The position numbers and the translations under genes were made by a program. Below are positions 26,521 through 35,166 of a stretch of 64,000 nucleotides of DNA, piece by piece. The notes under the pieces were generated by a model. That model did no database searches. It was given only the letters and a program-made list of their open reading frames with translations, and was not told where the DNA came from. Within the stretch, counting starts at the first letter, position 1, and each line of letters starts with the position of its first letter. The stretch is from Kastovskya adunca ATA6-11-RM4 (GTDB taxonomy: Bacteria; Cyanobacteriota; Cyanobacteriia; Cyanobacteriales; Coleofasciculaceae), in contig JAHHHJ010000006.1 of NCBI GenBank assembly GCA_019359445.1, forward strand, positions 1-64,000, read 5' to 3'.

Positions 26521-28875
26521 TCAAGGACGCATTGCTGTTGACGGAGCTACATTGTACTTTGCCAACTTCTCGGCGACCTCCGGTTCGTACAGCCGCAGAT
26601 AATTCCAGTAGTTGCCAAATACCTGCTTGACGTAGTCCTTCGTTTCATCAAAGGGGATGCTTTCAACAAATTCATCTGGATCGGTGGGTTTTCCCCCTTT
26701 TAACCATTTCCCCAGATTGCCTTGACCAGCGTTGTAGCTGGCAACGGCGAGTAAGGAGTTGTTGTTGTACGCCTGATGCGTCTGAGCGAGGAACCAGGTG
26801 CCTAGCTTCACGTTATCCTCAGGATTCTCTAAAGCATAGTCCTCCACATTTAGCTCCTCTGCTGCCCAGTTCCCGGTAGTGGGTAGCATTTGCATCAATC
26901 CCACCGCCCCCGCTGTCGATTTAATATCAGGTTCAAAGCGCGATTCTTGGCGGATCAGCGCTGTGACGAGTAAGGGGTTGAGCTGACGCTCTTTGGAGTA
27001 GGTGTTGATCATCTCTTCGAAGGGGAGGGGATATAGCCCTTGCCAGTAGGTAAGGTCTTGGCGAATGCTTTGATACTCAGCTTGTTCTTCTGGATCTTCC
27101 CGGTCTTCGAGAGTAGCAATGAGGGCGATCCCCTCTAGATGCTCGCCGATTTCTAGATGCATCAGACCATCGGTAAATTGTTCAGCAACCGTTGGCTCAA
27201 GTCGGTTTTGAAATTCTGCTTGCCAAAGTGTCCAGGCGTCCTTGCTTTGACCGAGTTGGTAGAGTTCTTGCAAGGCAGCAGAACCGACGGGTAATAGGGG
27301 TCGTTCAACAGGTGATAAAACTTTTGGCGTCTGTTGACGCACAGTGGTGAAGTCACCGACATTCCAGCCCAACATAACGGCAGAGCGCCAGGCATAGTAA
27401 GACTGGGGATGCTGGGCAACAACCTGCTCAAAAGCGGCTTTGGCTTCCTGCTGATATCCCAGAGTCCGAGACCATTTACCGAACCAAAACCCTGCTTCTC
27501 GTGCTACATGACTCTTAGCATTTTCGGTGGTAATCTGCTGCGCCCATTTCCGTGCTGCATTCAAATCTCCACTGCTGGCTTTTTCTTGGGCAACCTGCCA
27601 GCGATATTCTGCCGCTGCTTCCGATTTGCCATAGTCGGTGAGCAGTATTTCACGGGTATTGGTGGCGGCTTCGGAAACTCTGAGACGATCTAAAATTCTG
27701 GCTTTGACTAATAGTGCCTGCCCAGCTTGTTCGGGAAATTGACCATCAATCTCACTGAGAGAGGATAGGGCTTCTCTAGGAGTTTCAATTTCTGCCATTC
27801 TCAAGTAGGCATTGGCTGCTTCTTCCGTATTGGGGAAGTTGCTGAGCAGCTCTTTGTAGGCACGTTTGGCTTCATTAGGCTTTTCGGCATACTGAAGTCC
27901 CAGGGCGGTTAGATAGGCATGGCGGGGGCTAGGTGGAGCTTTAGCGTAGGCAGAACTTGCTTGACCGTACTTTTTGGCTCTCCAATAGCTGAGGGCGATC
28001 GCTTCCCAATCTTCAGGCTGAATAATCTTTTCATAATCCGACCCAACGGCGTTGGTGTAGTTGCCGACTAGCTTGTCTAGTACTAGTGTTGTTTCCGGTT
28101 TGTCAAAGGCATATTTTGCCAGCAACAACATCAGTTTTGGTTGGTCTGGATCTTGCTTAATTCGTTGCTCGGCGAGTTTGAGAATGAGGGGATGAGAGGG
28201 GTACTTGGCGATCGCTTGTTCCCAATATTGCGGGTCATCTGGGGAAAAGGCATATAAGTGGCGGGCAATTTCCCAGAAACGGGGACGATAGGAAGCGTCT
28301 TTCGCTTTTTCCCAGTATTGAGGATTATCGTCAGCCAACGCATATAGAGCATGGGCGGCTACAGGATGGTCAGGATAGCGCTTAAGCAGCGTCTGCCAGG
28401 CTTCGGAGGCTTCTTCCTCATTACCCATGATTTCGTAGGCTTGCGCTCGTTTGAGCAGCACATACGCCGCTAAAACCGGGTACTCTGACTCGAGTTCTTC
28501 CAGCCAACGGAGGGCTGTTTCGCCCTGACCGAGTTCAATTGCCTCTACTGCTAGAAGATAACGAGCACGAGAGCGGTCTAGAGAGCTTTCCCCTTGGGCG
28601 ATCTCTGTGAGTTGGACGGCTCGTTTGCTCGCTGGTAGGGAGACAAGGGTGAGAGTGGGTGTATCTACCTTCTGCCCTGACATCAGAGCATTCTGTGCCC
28701 CGAAAGGCAGCCGGGCGGTGAATTGCCCGAAACCACTGCCGTTCCTTGTTGCCACCACTGCTCCCCCAATCAGTAGTAGGCTCACCCCAGCACCAATAGC
28801 CAGAGCTATTTGTTTTCTCTGTTGCTGACGTTTCGTTGGATTATAGCGAGAGAAAACCAGGCGTGACCTTCTCAT
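26521..28875 (-). CDS. Soluble lytic murein transglycosylase (Slt70-like)
   Basis: 784 residues. An N-terminal membrane anchor or signal (about 24-44) precedes a long alpha-helical superhelix of TPR-like repeats (about 90-600). The C-terminal SLT domain has the catalytic Glu in ALIRQESRFEPDIKSTAGA, then GLMQMLP and VASYNAGQGNLGKWL. It cleaves peptidoglycan glycan strands, releasing 1,6-anhydro-muropeptides, in the periplasm. ATG 28875 is chosen: GGAGG lies four bases upstream and it begins MRRSRLVFSRYN. A TTG 11 codons upstream is also open. A small ORF upstream overlaps this start as ATGA. Confidence 0.92.
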   Translation of the reverse strand: MRRSRLVFSRYNPTKRQQQRKQIALAIGAGVSLLLIGGAVVATRNGSGFGQFTARLPFGAQNALMSGQKVDTPTLTLVSLPASKRAVQLTEIAQGESSLDRSRARYLLAVEAIELGQGETALRWLEELESEYPVLAAYVLLKRAQAYEIMGNEEEASEAWQTLLKRYPDHPVAAHALYALADDNPQYWEKAKDASYRPRFWEIARHLYAFSPDDPQYWEQAIAKYPSHPLILKLAEQRIKQDPDQPKLMLLLAKYAFDKPETTLVLDKLVGNYTNAVGSDYEKIIQPEDWEAIALSYWRAKKYGQASSAYAKAPPSPRHAYLTALGLQYAEKPNEAKRAYKELLSNFPNTEEAANAYLRMAEIETPREALSSLSEIDGQFPEQAGQALLVKARILDRLRVSEAATNTREILLTDYGKSEAAAEYRWQVAQEKASSGDLNAARKWAQQITTENAKSHVAREAGFWFGKWSRTLGYQQEAKAAFEQVVAQHPQSYYAWRSAVMLGWNVGDFTTVRQQTPKVLSPVERPLLPVGSAALQELYQLGQSKDAWTLWQAEFQNRLEPTVAEQFTDGLMHLEIGEHLEGIALIATLEDREDPEEQAEYQSIRQDLTYWQGLYPLPFEEMINTYSKERQLNPLLVTALIRQESRFEPDIKSTAGAVGLMQMLPTTGNWAAEELNVEDYALENPEDNVKLGTWFLAQTHQAYNNNSLLAVASYNAGQGNLGKWLKGGKPTDPDEFVESIPFDETKDYVKQVFGNYWNYLRLYEPEVAEKLAKYNVAPSTAMRP

Positions 28876-29168
28876 AGAACCTCCTGCTGATGATGCACAT
28901 CCATACAAAATTTGGTGCGGGTGGCATCGCCAAACTGTAACTGACTTGAGCAGTAGGCTAGAGCCAACTGAAAGTCGTTAAACCTACTCAGATGGTCGCC
29001 ACCGTTCTTATGACCATTAAGCCGCTTTCTAATCACAGTCGTAAATCCCTCTGTTTGAACAAATTGGTCTGGACAGGAAGAGCGAGTGATACTCTCTTGG
29101 TATTTCCAAATCCGTTGAGAAACCGAAGACCAATTCTGTTGGGTATTAAATTGCAATTTCTGCCTCAT
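28872..29168 (-). CDS. Uncertain small ORF overlapping the slt start
   Basis: 98 codons, no recognised family and no membrane segment. Its stop overlaps the lytic-transglycosylase start as ATGA, and the slt ribosome site lies within its last codons, an arrangement typical of translational coupling. The composition (many Gln, Ser, Thr) is not clearly protein-like, so it may be a chance ORF in the leader. Confidence 0.25.
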   Translation of the reverse strand: MRQKLQFNTQQNWSSVSQRIWKYQESITRSSCPDQFVQTEGFTTVIRKRLNGHKNGGDHLSRFNDFQLALAYCSSQLQFGDATRTKFCMDVHHQQEVL

Positions 29169-29569
29169 GTTGGCTGTGCAGCTATATTTATCAACGCCAA
29201 GGTTCAGACATGAAGTTTAGCGCTTATCTTTTTTCATTTAATAAATGTTTTATCTGATTTACAATTCTTAAGTCAATTCTCAAGAGATTCTTAGGGCAGT
29301 GAAACGACCACTGCATAAGCGATTGCTGGATTTCGATTAGTTTAAAATGGGGATCGGGGAATAGGAATTTGGAAGATACTTTTGAGTTGAGAGTTTTGAG
29401 TTTTTCGCTAGAGAGCAAGTCGGTAATCTCATCTTTACTAGCTTAACGATAAGATCAATCTTGGTGCAGGGGAGAAACCTGTACTCCTTTTTTATTCTCT
29501 CACCTAAAATTTACCGCCAAAACCCAGAGCGAACAACTCTGTATAAAGGAAAATAGATTTGTAGCCTGT
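28909..29569. other. Intergenic region between slt and the GTPase gene
   Basis: A 660-base AT-rich divergent gap. Apart from the doubtful small ORF at 28872-29168, only a weak hairpin is seen (ggag...ctcc followed by TTTTTT, 29471-29493). It should hold the promoters of both divergent genes, but no clear -10/-35 boxes could be assigned. Confidence 0.4.
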
Positions 29570-30991
29570 TTGTACCTAACCTTGAGTCATCGTCAATCGT
29601 TATCATCTAAATCTATCAATGGTTCGCAGCCGCAAGAAGCCCACTTCAATCGCGCTCGTGCCAGCCTGCGGCAAGCCTTGTCCTGGTATTCCCCCAGAGT
29701 GCGAGCCAGCCAGCGTCAGCGTCAGACCGAAACGGCTGCCCTGCAAAAGGAATTAGCTGTTTTGAAGTCCACCCTTGATAAGTTAGACCAAGGGGTGATT
29801 CGGATGGCTGTGTTTGGGCTGGTGAGTCGGGGAAAATCAGCCGTATTAAATGCACTGGTGGGACAAAAGATTTTGCCAACGGGGCCTCTCAATGGCGTGA
29901 CGCAGTGGCCTCGGTCAGTTCGCTGGACTCCTACAACGGGTAAGACACAGGTGGAGTTAATCGATACACCGGGATTAGATGAAATTGCCGGGGAAGCGCG
30001 GGCAGAAATGGCGCGAACAGTGGCAAGGCAATCTGACTTGATTTTGTTTGTTGTCGCCGGGGATATTACTCGCACGGAGTATCAAGCGCTGTGCGAGTTG
30101 CGGCAGTCTCAGAAGCCGTTAATTTTGGTATTTAACAAGATTGACCTTTATCCCGAACAAGACCGCCAGAAAATTTACCGTCAGCTACAACAACTGGGGG
30201 CAGGAAGCACTAAGGGGAAGCGTTTAGAGCAGCTACTATCGGCAGAGGAGATTGTCATGGTAGCGGCGGAACCTGCCCCGGTAGAAGTGCGGGTGGAATG
30301 GCCTGATGAACGTGTGACTTACGAATGGGAAACCCCACCCCCTGATGTGGAGCAGTTGAAGCAGAAAATTTTGAGTATTTTGAATCGAGAAGGGCGATCG
30401 CTACTGGCTCTCAATGCTCTTGTTCAAGCTAGGGAAGCGGAGGCAAGTATTGCCCGGAAAAATATCCAGTTGCGTCAAACGGAAGCGGAGGAGATCATCT
30501 GGCGCTATACCAAATACAAAGCTTTGGGCGTGGCTCTTAATCCCATCGCGGTACTGGATGTCTTAGGTGGGACGGTTGCCGATTTAGCGCTAATTCGTGC
30601 TTTGTCGCGGCTGTATGGTTTGCCGATGACTGGGTATGACGCAGGCAAGCTGTGGAAAAAGATTTTGACCAGTGCGGGAGGGGTGTTGCTGGCCCAACTC
30701 GGTAGCAGTGCCATCTTAGGGCTGGGGAAAAGTGCGGCGGCAGCTGCAAGTGCGTTTGAAAGTCCCACGATTCTCACCGCCTACGCCGGAAGTGCCATCA
30801 CCCAAGCCGGAATTGCTGGTTACGGAGCTTATGCGGTGGGACAGGTAGCGCAGGTATATCTAGAACAAGGCTGCACTTGGGGGCCTCTTGGGCCGAGTAC
30901 GGTGATTCAAGATATTCTCTCGGAAGTTGATTCCGATACGATTCTTTATCGCCTGCGGCAAGAATTGGAGCAAAAGCCAGAAAAAGGCTGA
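29570..30991 (+). CDS. Era-like GTP-binding protein with C-terminal DUF697-like domain
   Basis: 473 residues. G1 is GLVSRGKS (83-90), G3 is DTPG and G4 is NKID, giving a complete TRAFAC GTPase core. The C-terminal part (about 310-473) has hydrophobic, Ala/Gly-rich helices of the DUF697 type that may associate with membrane. A Gln/Arg-rich helix (about 45-75) precedes G1. Cyanobacteria and plastids carry such GTPases; the cellular role is unknown. The start is TTG 29570 or a TTG at 29582; no strong Shine-Dalgarno was seen. Confidence 0.82.
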   Translation: MYLTLSHRQSLSSKSINGSQPQEAHFNRARASLRQALSWYSPRVRASQRQRQTETAALQKELAVLKSTLDKLDQGVIRMAVFGLVSRGKSAVLNALVGQKILPTGPLNGVTQWPRSVRWTPTTGKTQVELIDTPGLDEIAGEARAEMARTVARQSDLILFVVAGDITRTEYQALCELRQSQKPLILVFNKIDLYPEQDRQKIYRQLQQLGAGSTKGKRLEQLLSAEEIVMVAAEPAPVEVRVEWPDERVTYEWETPPPDVEQLKQKILSILNREGRSLLALNALVQAREAEASIARKNIQLRQTEAEEIIWRYTKYKALGVALNPIAVLDVLGGTVADLALIRALSRLYGLPMTGYDAGKLWKKILTSAGGVLLAQLGSSAILGLGKSAAAAASAFESPTILTAYAGSAITQAGIAGYGAYAVGQVAQVYLEQGCTWGPLGPSTVIQDILSEVDSDTILYRLRQELEQKPEKG

Positions 30992-31015
30992 GGGCTGACC
31001 TTTATGGGGTTATAG

Positions 31016-31039
31016 AAAAAAAGCAGGCAAGATGCCTGC
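31016..31039 (-). terminator. Rho-independent terminator for the minus-strand 72-aa gene
   Basis: On the minus strand a gcaggca / tgcctgc stem (31023-31029 and 31033-31039) with a 3-base loop is followed by seven T (31022-31016). It faces the convergent GTPase gene and ends the small gene at 31078. Confidence 0.8.
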
Positions 31040-31077
31040 TCTACAAATATTGTTTTACCTGACTTTGAAGAGGCGCT

Positions 31078-31296
31078 TTACTGGTTTTCGGCACGATTCA
31101 ACATCGCTTCTTTTATATGTTCAACTTGGTGACGACCTTCTGTTGTCAACCCTCGCGCTTGTTCATGTTCCTGGTCATTTTCTGGTGTGGGATGAGCCAC
31201 TTCATCTTCAGAACGATTGAGCATTGACTCATTGATATGTTCTTGATGACGACGCTGTTCTGTCATTAAATCGCGTTCTTGTGCTTCTGTATTCAT
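31078..31296 (-). CDS. Small charged protein with a duplicated RHQ-EHI-MLNR motif
   Basis: 72 residues, hydrophilic and cytoplasmic, no known family recognised. It consists of two similar units: RRHQEHINESMLNRSEDE (about 15-32) and GRHQVEHIKEAMLNRAENQ (about 54-72), joined by an acidic, Pro-containing linker. The duplication, an ATG start and its own terminator argue that it is a real gene. Function unknown; it could be a helical dimer or a small binding protein. Confidence 0.7.
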   Translation of the reverse strand: MNTEAQERDLMTEQRRHQEHINESMLNRSEDEVAHPTPENDQEHEQARGLTTEGRHQVEHIKEAMLNRAENQ

Positions 31297-31367
31297 CTGC
31301 TTTTCCTATTAATGTTTGTTATTTTCAAAGGTTTATAGCTTAACGGTAGCAAAGGTAACAAAAAATT

Positions 31368-32192
31368 TCACTGGCTTGAGGTAGTCCCAAAGGAAGAAAC
31401 TGCCGATTGAGTTATCTGTTTGATTTCTGCTAAATCAGGAGTTGAAGTTGGGCTATCCATACCTAACCAGAGGAGATACTCTACATTACCCGCCGGTCCT
31501 GTTAGGGGCGACCAGGTTAAGCCTTTGTATGCCCAGCTTAGGGATTGGGCCGCCTGTAGAACCTGAAAAATAGCATCCGCATGGTCAGCCGGATTGCGGA
31601 CAACGCCTTTTTTTCCCACACGCGATCGCCCGACTTCAAACTGTGGCTTTACTAGCAACACCAGTTCTCTCGGTGCTTGCAAAAGATTCCACAGGGGTTC
31701 TAAAACTTTGGTCAGCGAAATAAAGGACACATCTACTACGGCCAAATCTGCCAGTGGGCGATCGCCGTACAACTCAGCAGGTTGCAGGTAGCGGAGATTG
31801 GTACGTTCTTTCAACGTCACCCGCTCATCGTTACGCAGACCCCAGTCTACTTGTCCGTAGCCCACATCGACACCATATACTCGTTTGGCACCCGCTTGCA
31901 GTAAGCAGTCTGTAAATCCCCCCGTAGAGATTCCTCCGTCTAAGCAAATGCGTCCGGCGATGGGAAGATCGAACTCTTTCAGGGCTTTGGCTAACTTCTC
32001 GCCGCCTCTGGAGACATAGGGCGATCGCGCTTTAACCTGAATATCGGCTGAGGTTGGTACCTCTGTTCCGGGTTTGTCGATAATTTGATGATTAACAGTC
32101 ACCTCCCCGGCACGGATCAGCCGTTGCGCGAGTTGGCGGGAGGCGCATAAGTCGAGTTCTACCAGTAAGGTATCGAGTCGTTGTTTAGCCAA
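31368..32192 (-). CDS. tlyA: TlyA-type RNA 2'-O-methyltransferase with S4 domain
   Basis: 274 residues. The N-terminal S4 RNA-binding domain (about 2-62, RLDTLLVELDLCASRQLAQR) is followed by an FtsJ-like Rossmann methyltransferase. The SAM motif is CLDGGISTGGFTDCLLQAGA, the catalytic Asp lies in AVVDVSFISL, and a Lys is in LLVKPQFEVG. The family methylates ribose in 16S/23S rRNA; older annotation as hemolysin is misleading. The start codon is TTG. It is divergent from the gamma-glutamyltransferase gene. Confidence 0.9.
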   Translation of the reverse strand: MAKQRLDTLLVELDLCASRQLAQRLIRAGEVTVNHQIIDKPGTEVPTSADIQVKARSPYVSRGGEKLAKALKEFDLPIAGRICLDGGISTGGFTDCLLQAGAKRVYGVDVGYGQVDWGLRNDERVTLKERTNLRYLQPAELYGDRPLADLAVVDVSFISLTKVLEPLWNLLQAPRELVLLVKPQFEVGRSRVGKKGVVRNPADHADAIFQVLQAAQSLSWAYKGLTWSPLTGPAGNVEYLLWLGMDSPTSTPDLAEIKQITQSAVSSFGTTSSQ

Positions 32193-32351
32193 GGTAATGT
32201 AGTCTGCTGAAGAAATTAAAGCGAATGATTGGTTGATCGCTGGGGACTACTTCTATTTTGAGGGAAGAGGCGATCGCCAAACCACAAAGAACGCGATCGC
32301 CTCTAGACTAAGCTGATTAGGTACGTAAAAAAGAGTCAAATCATTCATCCA

Positions 32352-33911
32352 ATGGGTCAAAAAATTCGTGGTGTTGTTGCGGCGGGACATCAGAAAACTG
32401 CCGAAGCAGGTGCCCAAATGCTGCACTTAGGGGGAAACGCCTTTGACGCCTCTGTTGCAGCAATTCTCGCTTCTTTTGTAACTGAACCGGGACTCACCTC
32501 GGCGGCGGGTGGTGGCTTTCTTCTAGCCCATACTTGCGACAATCAGGATATTTTATTTGACTTTTTTACTCAAACCCCTAGCCAAAAAAGAAACCTGAAT
32601 GAAGTCAACTTTTATCCAGTGGAAGTCGATTTTGGGGTGACGGTACAAGAGTTTCACATCGGATTAGGCTCTGTTGCCGTCCCTGGAAATATCGCCGGAG
32701 TATTTCATGTTCATAAACGCCTGGGACGGTTGCCCTTCAAAGTCGTTGCTGAACCGGCGATAGAGTATGCCAGAAACGGAATTCAACTTACCCCATATCA
32801 GCATTACTGTATTACTCAAATCCTTAGACCCATTCTCATTCAAGAACAGGATGGGTGTCCCGTTTATCTGCCTACGGGGGAAGCGATCGCCTTAGGCAAA
32901 TCCTTATTGATGAAGGACTTTGCGGATACCTTAAGCTATTTAAGTGAACAAGGAGAAAGAGAATTTTACGAAGGCGAAATTGCCAAAACATTAGTGAAAG
33001 ATTGCCAGAAGTCTGGAGGGTATTTGACCCTAGATGACTTAAAGAATTATCAAGTTATTGAAAGAAAACCCCTGACCATCAGTTACCGCGACACTACTTT
33101 CTTGACTAATCCTCCCCCTAGTTCCGGCGGCATATTAACTGCCTTCGCCCTCAAACTTTTATCCCGCTCTAATTTGGCTGAACTTGGCTTTGGAACCAGT
33201 CGTCATTTAGAAGCCCTGGCTCAAGCGATGCAACTGACTAATGAAGCCAGAAAAGAAAGTTACAATTGCAGTATTTATAATCAAGATGTAGTTGATAGTT
33301 TCCTTAATTCAGAACTTCTATCAAAGTATGCTAATCAATTTGAAAATATTATTAATAAATGGGGAAGCACTACTCATATTAGCGTTATAGATACGGAAGG
33401 GAATGCTGCCAGCGTTACTACGTCTAACGGCGAAGGTTCGGGATATGTGATTCCTGGGACAGGGATTATGATGAACAACATGCTAGGGGAGGAAGATTTG
33501 AACCCCCAAGGCTTCCATCAATGGCGTGAAAATACGCGAATTTCGTCAATGATGGCACCCACTATTGTTTTAAAAGACAGTCAGCCGGAGATTGTTCTGG
33601 GTTCTGGGGGTTCCAATCGCATTAGAACCGCTATTTTGCAGGTGATTTCTAATATTGTTGATTTTAAAATGTCAGCAACTGAAGCGGTAGATAGTCCAAG
33701 AACCCATTGGGAAAACCATGTTTTTCACCTTGAACCTGGATGGAGTCAGGAGGTTATGGAAACGTTAAGGCTACCTAATACTCAGCAAGTAGTGCAGTGG
33801 CAAGAAAAGAATATGTTCTTTGGTGGCGTTCACACCGTATCAAAATTGTCTGATGAGTTACTAGAAGGGGCTGGCGATCGCCGTCGTGATGGTGGCGTTG
33901 CAATCGGCTAG
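32352..33911 (+). CDS. ggt: Gamma-glutamyltransferase family protein (no signal peptide)
   Basis: 519 residues. It has the N-terminal NTN-hydrolase large-subunit region (GGNAFDASVAAILASFVTEP, SAAGGGFLL). The autoprocessing site STTHISVIDTEGNAAS is near residue 340, where the first Thr of TTH becomes the nucleophile. The small subunit contains GTGIMMNNML and VLGSGGSNRI. It hydrolyses or transfers gamma-glutamyl groups from glutathione-type substrates. Unlike most bacterial GGTs it begins directly with MGQKIRGVVAAGH and has no export signal, so it would act in the cytoplasm. ATG start. Confidence 0.88.
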   Translation: MGQKIRGVVAAGHQKTAEAGAQMLHLGGNAFDASVAAILASFVTEPGLTSAAGGGFLLAHTCDNQDILFDFFTQTPSQKRNLNEVNFYPVEVDFGVTVQEFHIGLGSVAVPGNIAGVFHVHKRLGRLPFKVVAEPAIEYARNGIQLTPYQHYCITQILRPILIQEQDGCPVYLPTGEAIALGKSLLMKDFADTLSYLSEQGEREFYEGEIAKTLVKDCQKSGGYLTLDDLKNYQVIERKPLTISYRDTTFLTNPPPSSGGILTAFALKLLSRSNLAELGFGTSRHLEALAQAMQLTNEARKESYNCSIYNQDVVDSFLNSELLSKYANQFENIINKWGSTTHISVIDTEGNAASVTTSNGEGSGYVIPGTGIMMNNMLGEEDLNPQGFHQWRENTRISSMMAPTIVLKDSQPEIVLGSGGSNRIRTAILQVISNIVDFKMSATEAVDSPRTHWENHVFHLEPGWSQEVMETLRLPNTQQVVQWQEKNMFFGGVHTVSKLSDELLEGAGDRRRDGGVAIG

Positions 33912-34307
33912 AATCAGGTGTATTCTTCTTTACTGGCACTACATCGTAGATATTCTATAACGGCAATGCCATAAACTCCCTTAAGTTTCCAGCAAAATTA
34001 CGGAGGAAGCTAGTAATAACCCTTGGTTTGCCAAGAGTTATCAGTATTTACCAATAAGAAAAATTTTCATTTTATTGTTTGTAGTTTAGTCGTCTTCCTT
34101 TAGAGATACTTAAAAATACGCAGAAGTTATCTGAAATTAAAGAGTCAATCAAGAAAAAAACTAATACTAGACAAGCTGTAACAATTTGTTTATAAGTGAA
34201 ACATACGACAGCAAGTCCTACTAATTCTCAGTCTAAGACTTGGTCTGAAGTTACGGTTGCTTCCTAGGCAACGAAACAGTTAAAGGTCTTCTTAAGAGTT
34301 ATAGAAC
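33912..34307. promoter_or_regulatory. AT-rich leader upstream of the PEP-CTERM gene
   Basis: A 396-base AT-rich gap between the GGT gene and the PEP-CTERM protein gene. No ORF, strong hairpin or T-tract was recognised. It presumably carries the promoter of the downstream exported protein. Confidence 0.35.
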
Positions 34308-35009
34308 ATGAGAACTAAGCTATTTTCGCTCGCCAGTGTAGCCTTAATCACCGCAGGAGCAACCCTTGCTTACGGTCAGTCTGCTACCGCTGCTACCTTT
34401 GCAGAAGGAAGTTGGGATGGAAAGGACAAGACCCTGCAACATATGTTTGACGGCGCTGGCATGAAAATCGATGCCGTAAAGGATCAGACTAGTGCCACTG
34501 CCTTTGAAAGTATTGGCTCAACCTTCAGTGCCAAAATCCTCTGGGAAATGGCGGGGAACTGGAACAAAAACAAGTTTGGAATTTACGAAATCGCTAACAA
34601 AGATAACAAAATTCAGCTCTTTGATGGAGAAGCTGGACACTGGTCTGATGCAGTAAACGCCTCCTTTAAGGGTGCCTTCGGCTTCTATCTCTGGTCAGCA
34701 GGCGATAAAAATAATTCGGAAGCTTATTACTACACGCAAAACGTCCTCAACCCAGGTGGGACTGACCAAGTAGCCGTCTACAACACGGGTAAAGATGAAT
34801 TTACCTTCGCCTTTGAAGACCTCTGGGCGGGTGGTTTGGCTAAGGGTACAACTGACAACGACTACCAGGATATGGTCGTGAAGGTTTCCGGTATCCGGGT
34901 AGCGCAAACTCCCCCTGAGTCAGTTCCCGAACCCACCACAATACTAGGTTTGGGATTAGTTGCTGGGTCTTTCTTCGCGTCCCGCCGCCGCAAAGCCAGC
35001 GAGGGCTAA
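34308..35009 (+). CDS. Exported PEP-CTERM protein with DUF4114-like domain
   Basis: 233 residues. A signal peptide (about 1-27) ends in ATAA. The central beta-rich domain carries the C-terminal pattern FAFEDLWAGG...DNDYQDMVVKV typical of DUF4114. The C-terminal sorting tag is VPEPTTILGLGLVAGSFFAS (about 206-225) followed by RRRK. PEP-CTERM proteins are recognised by an exosortase system and exported to the envelope or matrix. The sorting enzyme is not in this window. It stands alone with its own terminator. ATG start. Confidence 0.9.
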   Translation: MRTKLFSLASVALITAGATLAYGQSATAATFAEGSWDGKDKTLQHMFDGAGMKIDAVKDQTSATAFESIGSTFSAKILWEMAGNWNKNKFGIYEIANKDNKIQLFDGEAGHWSDAVNASFKGAFGFYLWSAGDKNNSEAYYYTQNVLNPGGTDQVAVYNTGKDEFTFAFEDLWAGGLAKGTTDNDYQDMVVKVSGIRVAQTPPESVPEPTTILGLGLVAGSFFASRRRKASEG

Positions 35010-35050
35010 TTGTTACCTAGTTAGGTTTGAGAGGGAGTGAGTAAAAGTTA

Positions 35051-35088
35051 GGGGTTAAGAGTCTAGAGGCTTTTAACTCCTTTTTTTT
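35051..35088 (+). terminator. Rho-independent terminator after the PEP-CTERM gene
   Basis: A 13-base stem (ggggttaagagtc / ggcttttaactcc, with G-T pairs) and a 4-base loop are followed by eight T. It lies 42 bases past the stop codon. Confidence 0.85.
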
Positions 35089-35166
35089 AGTCCTAAGTTC
35101 TCAATTTTTCTGACGCGGATGCAGGGTAACGTAGGATGATGGCATCTGGTGAGATTCGACGGCAAT

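Noticed and set aside
29224-29418. 64-codon minus-strand ORF upstream of the GTPase
   Set aside because: No ribosome site, no conserved pattern; sits in divergent promoter DNA.
34021-34307. Possible tRNA or small RNA gene upstream of the PEP-CTERM gene
   Set aside because: No cloverleaf or GTTC-box was found; the sequence is simply AT-rich.
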